Assembly: GCF_036404855.1 (NCBI RefSeq)
Contig: NZ_DASWYS010000145.1
Location: 1 to 19,121, forward strand
DNA: 19,121 nucleotides
Reading direction: 5' to 3'
Origin: Pelomonas sp036404855
GTDB taxonomy: Bacteria; Pseudomonadota; Gammaproteobacteria; Burkholderiales; Burkholderiaceae_C
The number at the start of each line of letters is the position of its first letter. Position 1 is the stretch's first letter. Positions 14,356 through 19,121 of the stretch are shown here, piece by piece. A program made the translations under genes and the position numbers. The notes below the pieces were generated by a model. That model did no database searches, was not told the DNA's origin, and saw only the letters and a list, made by a program, of their open reading frames with translations.

Positions 14356-14628
14356 TCAGGCCTTGATGTCCAGCAATGCGCCGGTGGTGTTGAGCTGCGT
14401 CTGCAGCACCTTCAGGTTCGCAACGAACGCGTACGCCGCCGACTGCTGCTCGACCACCTCGTTGGCCGGATTGATCTCGCGCTCGGGCACCTTGTCGACG
14501 TTTGCGGGTTCGGGGCTGAGGCGATCCTGATTGCTCGTCGCCAGGTTCGCGATGTTGGCCGCCGATGCACGCAGCCGCTCGTTGGCGGCCGACATGCCGG
14601 ACAGGGCGGTGGAGAAGGCGACGGTCAT
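14356..14628 (-). CDS. Miniature flagellar rod/hook-like protein
   Basis: A 90-residue protein that resembles the two ends of flagellar axial proteins joined directly. Residues 5-33 (STALSGMSAANERLRASAANIANLATSNQ) match the flagellar basal-body rod N-terminal signature. Residues about 52-90 (INPANEVVEQQSAAYAFVANLKVLQT, then LLDIKA) match the C-terminal FlgC/FlgG-type motif. The usual central domain is missing: FlgB and FlgC have about 130-140 residues, FlgG about 260. No other flagellar structural gene is nearby. A sigma-28 promoter precedes it and a terminator follows, so it is a monocistronic late flagellar-class gene. Function unknown; related short rod-domain proteins occur in other proteobacteria. 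Confidence 0.75.
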   Translation of the reverse strand: MTVAFSTALSGMSAANERLRASAANIANLATSNQDRLSPEPANVDKVPEREINPANEVVEQQSAAYAFVANLKVLQTQLNTTGALLDIKA

Positions 14629-14657
14629 GGTCTTCAGTGTTGAGCGCTCCGACCGCT

Positions 14658-14684
14658 ACATCGGCCAAGCTGGACCCAACTTTA
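14658..14684 (-). promoter_or_regulatory. Sigma-28 (FliA) promoter
   Basis: On the minus strand TAAAGTTG (14684-14677), an 11-bp spacer and GCCGATGT (14665-14658) match the sigma-28 consensus TAAAGTTT-N11-GCCGATAA at 13 of 16 bases with exact spacing. Transcription would start near 14651, about 22 nt before the ATG of the rod-like gene. Confidence 0.8.
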
Positions 14685-14741
14685 GAACATTCGGCAAAAA
14701 ACCCCACATTTCAGCGGATCACACCATCGAAATCCGTGAAA

Positions 14742-15671
14742 TCAGCCCGCAAGCTCCTCGTAGCCGCCGGCCGACACGAAGACCCGCACACTGTCGCCGC
14801 CCGCCGCCTTGGCCTCGGTACAGGCCAGCGCAGCGGCTCCCAGCACCGCCTCCACGGTCGCGAGCGCGGGCTGGACCTGAACCACGCCCAACGATGCCTT
14901 CACCCGGGTGCGGTGCAGGCCCCAGCGCAGCCGATAGCCGGCGACGGCGGAACGCACCTTTTCGGCAATGATCTGCGCGTAGTGCTGGTCGCAATCAGGC
15001 AGAAGGATGGCGAAATGGTCTTCCTCAAGCCTGGAGACAAGATCAGAGGCTCGCACCTTGCCGATCAGCATCTGGCCCAAGCCATAGAGGAAATGGTCGC
15101 CCACCTCGGCACCCATGTCCCGGATGACATCGCTGAACTTGTCGACGTCCAGCCACAGTATCGACACGGGCTCGCCGCGGCGGCTGCCGACATGCTCGGC
15201 CAGTCGGCGCTCGAACTCCCGGCGGTTGGCCAGCTCGGTAACGGTGTCGTGCTTGGCCGTCCAAGTCGGCTGCAAACGCTGCGCGCGCGCGGCCGTCACG
15301 TCCTCCACGATCCAGAGCGCCTCGGCCCCAGGGGCTTCCCAGTGCACGGGCGTGGCCTGCAGCCGCCCCCAGAACCGGTGGCCGTCGCGCTTCACATACT
15401 CGATCTCCTCGTCCAGCGGCCGGCCGGCGGCAAAGGCTGCCGCCGCGCGCTCCGTCAGGCCCGCATGCGCCAGGTCGGTGGTGTGCACCACGCGCGTGCC
15501 CTGACCGCACAGGTCGTTGTCGTCGCCAAAGCCGAAAAGATGGTTGAACTCATCACTGACGACCTCAAAACGCTGGCCGCTGACAAAGGCGACGGCCGTC
15601 GGCGCACGCACCAGCAGGGCGCGCAGTCGGGCGGCGGTGGTGTCCTCGTCGAGGGCGGGGGCGCTGCTCAT
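14742..15671 (-). CDS. PAS-GGDEF protein with degenerate catalytic motif
   Basis: A 309-residue cytoplasmic protein. Residues about 15-130 form a PAS domain (EFNHLFGFGDDND, EEIEYVKRDGHRFWGRL). Residues about 138-305 form a GGDEF domain (HDTVTELANRREFERRL, ILWLDVDKFSDV, ASLGVV). The active-site signature is EEDHF at 216-220 where GGDEF or GGEEF is expected. RASD at 207-210 keeps the RxxD inhibitory-site pattern at the usual distance. It is therefore unlikely to make c-di-GMP; binding c-di-GMP or acting as a sensor/scaffold is possible. It follows sbcB by 82 nt on the same strand. GGAG at 15682-15679 supports the start. Confidence 0.88.
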   Translation of the reverse strand: MSSAPALDEDTTAARLRALLVRAPTAVAFVSGQRFEVVSDEFNHLFGFGDDNDLCGQGTRVVHTTDLAHAGLTERAAAAFAAGRPLDEEIEYVKRDGHRFWGRLQATPVHWEAPGAEALWIVEDVTAARAQRLQPTWTAKHDTVTELANRREFERRLAEHVGSRRGEPVSILWLDVDKFSDVIRDMGAEVGDHFLYGLGQMLIGKVRASDLVSRLEEDHFAILLPDCDQHYAQIIAEKVRSAVAGYRLRWGLHRTRVKASLGVVQVQPALATVEAVLGAAALACTEAKAAGGDSVRVFVSAGGYEELAG

Positions 15672-15753
15672 GGGGAGTCTCCGGATCGATCTTCAGGCCC
15701 GACTATCGCAGGACTGCCGGCTTTCGGCCATGCAGCCCATCACGGGATCAGCT

Positions 15754-17187
15754 TCAGGGCGCAATCTGCTCCGCATAGTCATACAGCGCCGCGAGGATCT
15801 CCTCGCCGCGTTCGTCGGCCGCCTCGCCCAACTGGTCGATGCGTTCCATGAAAGCCGACAGCGTCTGAGCGCCACCCTCGCCTGCGTGCAGCCTTGCGCT
15901 CAGATGCGCATGCCAGCGCTCCGCCTCCTCGGCCGACAACGCCTGCGGGAAGTTCCGCGCCCGCCACCGGAACACCAGCTCATCCAGCCGAGCGTCCTGG
16001 AAGGCCAGCTTTCCTTGGGCGGCGCGCTCGGTGAGCTGCTCGGGCGGCGTCGTGCGCACGCGGTTCAGCGCACGACGATCCTCAGTCCCGATGAAGCCAC
16101 CGTAGAGGTCCTCGTCCACATCGGCCGGCGCGAATGGCTCGCGCTGGAACACATCGGCCCACAGGCCGTCCAGCAACCGCCCCTTCTCCGCCAGCACCTT
16201 GGCGTTCTCGAGCTGGGCCTCGACGTCATGGCCCCAGCGCTGGGCCATTGCCGGGCTGAGCGTCTTCAGGTTGCCGATGACGATCGGGCTCTTGTTGACG
16301 TGGATGGTCTTGATGGGCAGGCGTGTGACGCCCTCCGGCAGTTCGTCCTGCTTCGTGAACATGCGCTGGCGGATGGTCTCGGCATTCAGCGTCAGCAGCT
16401 CCTCGGGCGACATGGAACAGTCCCACACGATCAGCTCGTTCTTGTTCGTCGGGTGCGGGGCCAGCGGCCAGACCAGTGCGATGCAGCCGCGGTCCGGGCC
16501 GTACATGCCCGAGACATGCAGGAAGGGCTTGCCGACGCCGATCTCTTCCCACACCGCCTGCTTGGTGCGCAGCTTGACGCAGAAATCCCACAGCTTGGGC
16601 TGGGCCTGGCGCAGCTTGCGCGCCAGCGCCACGGTGGCACGCACGTCGGACAGCGCATCGTGTGCGGCTTCATGGGCTACACCGTTGGCGAGTGTCAGGT
16701 GCTCGAGCTTGAAGCTCGGGCGGCCGTCCTCGTGCCGGGGCCATTCCAGGCCGTCAGGCCGCAGCGCATAGGCGCAGCGCACGACATCCAGCAGGTCCCA
16801 GCGGCCGCAGCCGTTCTGCCATTCACGGCCGTAGGGGTCGATGAGGTTGCGCCAGAACAGGTGCCGCGTGACTTCGTCGTCAAAGCGGATGGAGTTGTAG
16901 CCCACACCGACGGTGCCCGGCAGGGCCAGCACGGTCTCTATGGCCGCGGCGAACTCGTGCTCCGGCACGCCGTTTTTCAGGCAGTGCTGGGGCAGGATCC
17001 CGGTGAGCAGGCAGGACTCGGGGTCGGGCAGGTAGTCGGGCGCGGGCTGGCAATACAGCATCAGCGGCTCGCCGATCTCGTTCAATTCGGCATCGGTGCG
17101 CAGGCCGGCGAACTGCGCCGGCCGGTCGCGGCGCGGCACGCGGCCGAAAGTCTCGTAGTCGTGCCAGAAAAAGCTCAGATCGGTCAT
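15754..17187 (-). CDS. sbcB: Exodeoxyribonuclease I
   Basis: A 477-residue 3'-5' single-strand DNA exonuclease (E. coli SbcB has 475). The DEDDh catalytic residues are D10 and E12 (FFWHDYETFG), D103 (NSIRFDDEVTRH), H176 and D181 (AHDALSDVRATVALA), all offset by five from E. coli numbering. The SH3-like and C-terminal helical parts follow at normal length. It acts in recombination and mismatch repair. The start at 17187 (MTDLSFFWHDYE) is family-like; an ATG six codons upstream is possible. Ribosome binding site is weak. Confidence 0.95.
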   Translation of the reverse strand: MTDLSFFWHDYETFGRVPRRDRPAQFAGLRTDAELNEIGEPLMLYCQPAPDYLPDPESCLLTGILPQHCLKNGVPEHEFAAAIETVLALPGTVGVGYNSIRFDDEVTRHLFWRNLIDPYGREWQNGCGRWDLLDVVRCAYALRPDGLEWPRHEDGRPSFKLEHLTLANGVAHEAAHDALSDVRATVALARKLRQAQPKLWDFCVKLRTKQAVWEEIGVGKPFLHVSGMYGPDRGCIALVWPLAPHPTNKNELIVWDCSMSPEELLTLNAETIRQRMFTKQDELPEGVTRLPIKTIHVNKSPIVIGNLKTLSPAMAQRWGHDVEAQLENAKVLAEKGRLLDGLWADVFQREPFAPADVDEDLYGGFIGTEDRRALNRVRTTPPEQLTERAAQGKLAFQDARLDELVFRWRARNFPQALSAEEAERWHAHLSARLHAGEGGAQTLSAFMERIDQLGEAADERGEEILAALYDYAEQIAP

Positions 17188-17287
17188 GTCGTCACGATAG
17201 CGCAAGCCCTGACGAACGCTTCAGTCGCCAAGCCTGGGGGGCTCCGCTAGAGTGGTCCGAACGTCGCATGAAGGAAGGGAGCTCGCC

Positions 17288-18103
17288 TTGAAGACCCACT
17301 CAGCGCTGCTTGATGCATGCCTGGCCCTCACGCTCGCGGGGGGGTTGGCAGCAGCCCCCGGCCTGGTACGGGCCGAGGACGACACCATCGCCACCGACCG
17401 CCCGGATTTCGTCGAATCCAGCGACGTGGTGGGCAAGGGACGCTTTCAGCTCGAGACCAGCGTGGCCTTCGAGCGGGACCGCCAGGGTGGCGTGAAGACG
17501 CGTCTGGCCAGCACCCCCACGCTGCTGCGCATCGGCATCGCCGAAGCCTGGGAACTGCGCTTCGAGACAGACGGCCGGCTGCGGCAGAAGACGGAGGCGG
17601 CCGGCCTCACGACGCGCGAGAACGGCTGGTCCGACCTGTCGGTGGGCGTCAAATGGCACCAGCGAGACGGCGATGAGGAAGCCGGCACGCCTGGGCTGGG
17701 CTGGCTGCTGCACATGGACGTGGACAGCGGTTCGGGGGCATTCCGCGGCCATGGGCTGCGGCCATCGCTGCGCTTCGTGGCCGAATGGGAGTTCGCGGGC
17801 GGCTGGTCGTTCGGCGTCATGCCCGGCATCTACCGCGACCGTGACGAGGACGGCCGGCATTTCGTCGGCGCCATATTGGCCGGCGTCCTCGGCAGATCAT
17901 TCACCGACAGGTTGCGCGGCTTCGTCGAGGTTTCCGGCCAGCAGCTCGCTGCCAGCCGCCATGGCGGCAGTGTCGTCACCTTCGACACCGGGCTGGCCTA
18001 TCTCTTGGGCCGCGACCTGCAGGTGGACATGGCCCTGTCCCGCGGCATCAACAGGAATGCGCCCGACCTGGCTTGGACGGTCGGCGTGTCCGCCCGCTTC
18101 TGA
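17288..18103 (+). CDS. Outer-membrane beta-barrel protein, MetA/phenol-degradation-like (PF13557 type)
   Basis: A 271-residue secreted protein. The TTG start at 17288 is chosen because GGAAGGGAG (17273-17281) lies six bases upstream and a clean signal peptide begins there (THSALLDACLALTLAGGLAA, cleavage near VRAEDD). The GTG at 17252 has no ribosome binding site and would bury the signal. The mature start TDRPDFVESSDVVGKGRFQLE is the hallmark of the transporter family annotated as putative MetA pathway of phenol degradation. Alternating amphipathic strands and a C-terminal Phe (GVSARF) indicate a beta-barrel. Substrate is unknown. The chemoreceptor gene follows after 12 nt. Confidence 0.8.
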   Translation: MKTHSALLDACLALTLAGGLAAAPGLVRAEDDTIATDRPDFVESSDVVGKGRFQLETSVAFERDRQGGVKTRLASTPTLLRIGIAEAWELRFETDGRLRQKTEAAGLTTRENGWSDLSVGVKWHQRDGDEEAGTPGLGWLLHMDVDSGSGAFRGHGLRPSLRFVAEWEFAGGWSFGVMPGIYRDRDEDGRHFVGAILAGVLGRSFTDRLRGFVEVSGQQLAASRHGGSVVTFDTGLAYLLGRDLQVDMALSRGINRNAPDLAWTVGVSARF

Positions 18104-18115
18104 GGAGACGCTTCG

Positions 18116-19121
18116 ATGAGCCTCACCATCCGCCAGCGCCTGCTGGCCCTGAGCCTGCTGGGCCTGTTCTTCGTCTCCCTCGTCGGCGTGGTGGGCTATT
18201 TGGCCCTGGGCACGTTGTCCAGCACCGCCGAGTCGGTCGCCCGCTCCAACGCGGCGCTGCGCTCGCAACTGGAGGCGGACATGATGCACGACGCGCTCCG
18301 CGGCGACGTGCTGCGTGCAGTGATGGGCGGACTCAAGGGCCAGACAACCGAAGTGGCCGACGCGCAGCGCGACATTGCAGGGCACACCAAGGCGTTCCGC
18401 GAGCACATGGACGAACTCAAGTCCCTGGACCTCAGCCCGGCGATCTCGGCGGCCATCGGCAAGACCCAGGCCCAGCTCAATGCCTACATCGACAGCGCCA
18501 ATGAGGTGGTCGCACTGGCCGGCAAGGACCTGGCCGCAGCCGAAGCCCGGCTACCGGTCTTCGGCAAGGCCTTCAAGGCGCTGGAGGCAGAGATGGAGCA
18601 GCTCAGCGACCTCATCGAGGCCCTTGCCAAGGAAACCGACGCGACCGGCGCGGCCTCGGCATCACGCGCACGGTGGTTGCTGATCGCGGCGGCCATCATC
18701 GGCGCGGCGCTGCTGCTGGGCTTCAATCTCGTCGCGGCGCGCAGCATCACGCAGCCGCTGCAGCGCGCCGTCAGCCACACGCAGACCGTCGCGGCCGGCG
18801 ACCTCAGCCATCACGTAGAAGGCCACACCCGCGACGAAACCGGCCACCTGCTGCTTGCGCTGGAACAGATGGGCACAAGCCTCGCCCACATCGTCGGCCA
18901 GGTGCGCTCGAGCGCGGACTCCATCGCCACCGGCTCGGCCGAGATCGCCACCGGAAGCGCGAACCTGAGCCAGCGCACCGAGGAGCAGGCCAGCAGCCTG
19001 GAGCAGACGGCATCGGCCATGGAGGAGCTGACCGCCACCGTGCGCAACAACGCCGAGACCGCCCAGCGCGCCACCGCGCTCGCGCGCTCGGCCGCGGCAG
19101 TGGCTCAGCAAGGCGGCACCG
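18116..19121 (+). CDS. Methyl-accepting chemotaxis protein (N-terminal 335 codons; runs off the window)
   Basis: Transmembrane chemoreceptor. TM1 spans about 9-32, a helical periplasmic sensor domain of four-helix-bundle type about 33-184, TM2 about 186-206, HAMP about 208-262 (ARSITQPLQRA ... DETGHLL), followed by the first signalling helix with the typical SQRTEEQASSLEQTASAMEE methylation segment (285-304). The kinase-contact hairpin lies beyond the end. Ligand is unknown. AGGAG at 18103-18107 overlaps the stop of the upstream barrel gene, so the two are almost certainly cotranscribed. Confidence 0.95.
   Translation, partial: MSLTIRQRLLALSLLGLFFVSLVGVVGYLALGTLSSTAESVARSNAALRSQLEADMMHDALRGDVLRAVMGGLKGQTTEVADAQRDIAGHTKAFREHMDELKSLDLSPAISAAIGKTQAQLNAYIDSANEVVALAGKDLAAAEARLPVFGKAFKALEAEMEQLSDLIEALAKETDATGAASASRARWLLIAAAIIGAALLLGFNLVAARSITQPLQRAVSHTQTVAAGDLSHHVEGHTRDETGHLLLALEQMGTSLAHIVGQVRSSADSIATGSAEIATGSANLSQRTEEQASSLEQTASAMEELTATVRNNAETAQRATALARSAAAVAQQGGT

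Noticed and set aside
15714..15735. Terminator between sbcB and the PAS-GGDEF gene
   Set aside because: A short imperfect hairpin (CTGC/GCAG arms) is present but has bulges and no T run on the minus strand.

Overview
The window comes from a GC-rich, motile betaproteobacterium of the order Burkholderiales. The closest fit is the Roseateles/Mitsuaria/Rubrivivax/Comamonadaceae neighbourhood. This is inferred from the gltA-sdhEBADC-mdh block, the 328-residue malate dehydrogenase, the HipB/HipA type and the chemoreceptor style; no taxonomic search was run.

Region 1 (1-10729) is a TCA-cycle block. On the minus strand a compact operon runs sdhC-sdhD-sdhA-sdhB-sdhE-gltA (only the first 13 codons of gltA are inside), with a GntR/HutC-type regulator gene just upstream. 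Divergent from the regulator, on the plus strand, are mdh with a strong terminator, a CitE-like (HpcH/HpaI) lyase, an unrecognised secreted 189-residue protein, a VapBC toxin-antitoxin module with a clear promoter and operator, and acnB with a strong terminator. Citrate synthase, aconitase, succinate dehydrogenase and malate dehydrogenase thus lie within 11 kb. The stress module sits 33 nt upstream of acnB.

Region 2 (10730-13222) holds a DJ-1/PfpI-family gene and a ribbon-helix-helix protein gene on the plus strand. They converge on an NADP-type glutamate dehydrogenase gene on the minus strand, with a shared hairpin between them.

Region 3 (13223-14684) is the accessory part. It has an orphan HipB-like repressor that looks leaderless, and a broken 30-codon hipA start. 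Clusters of TGAAC/GTTCA half-sites flank the pair on both sides. Next, on the minus strand, is a 90-residue miniature flagellar-rod-like protein behind a near-consensus sigma-28 (FliA) promoter.

Region 4 (14742-19121) carries, on the minus strand, exonuclease I followed by a PAS-GGDEF protein whose signature is degenerate (EEDHF). On the plus strand, an outer-membrane beta-barrel gene with a TTG start is followed after 12 nt by a methyl-accepting chemotaxis protein that runs off the window. No rRNA, tRNA, CRISPR array or intact transposase was seen.
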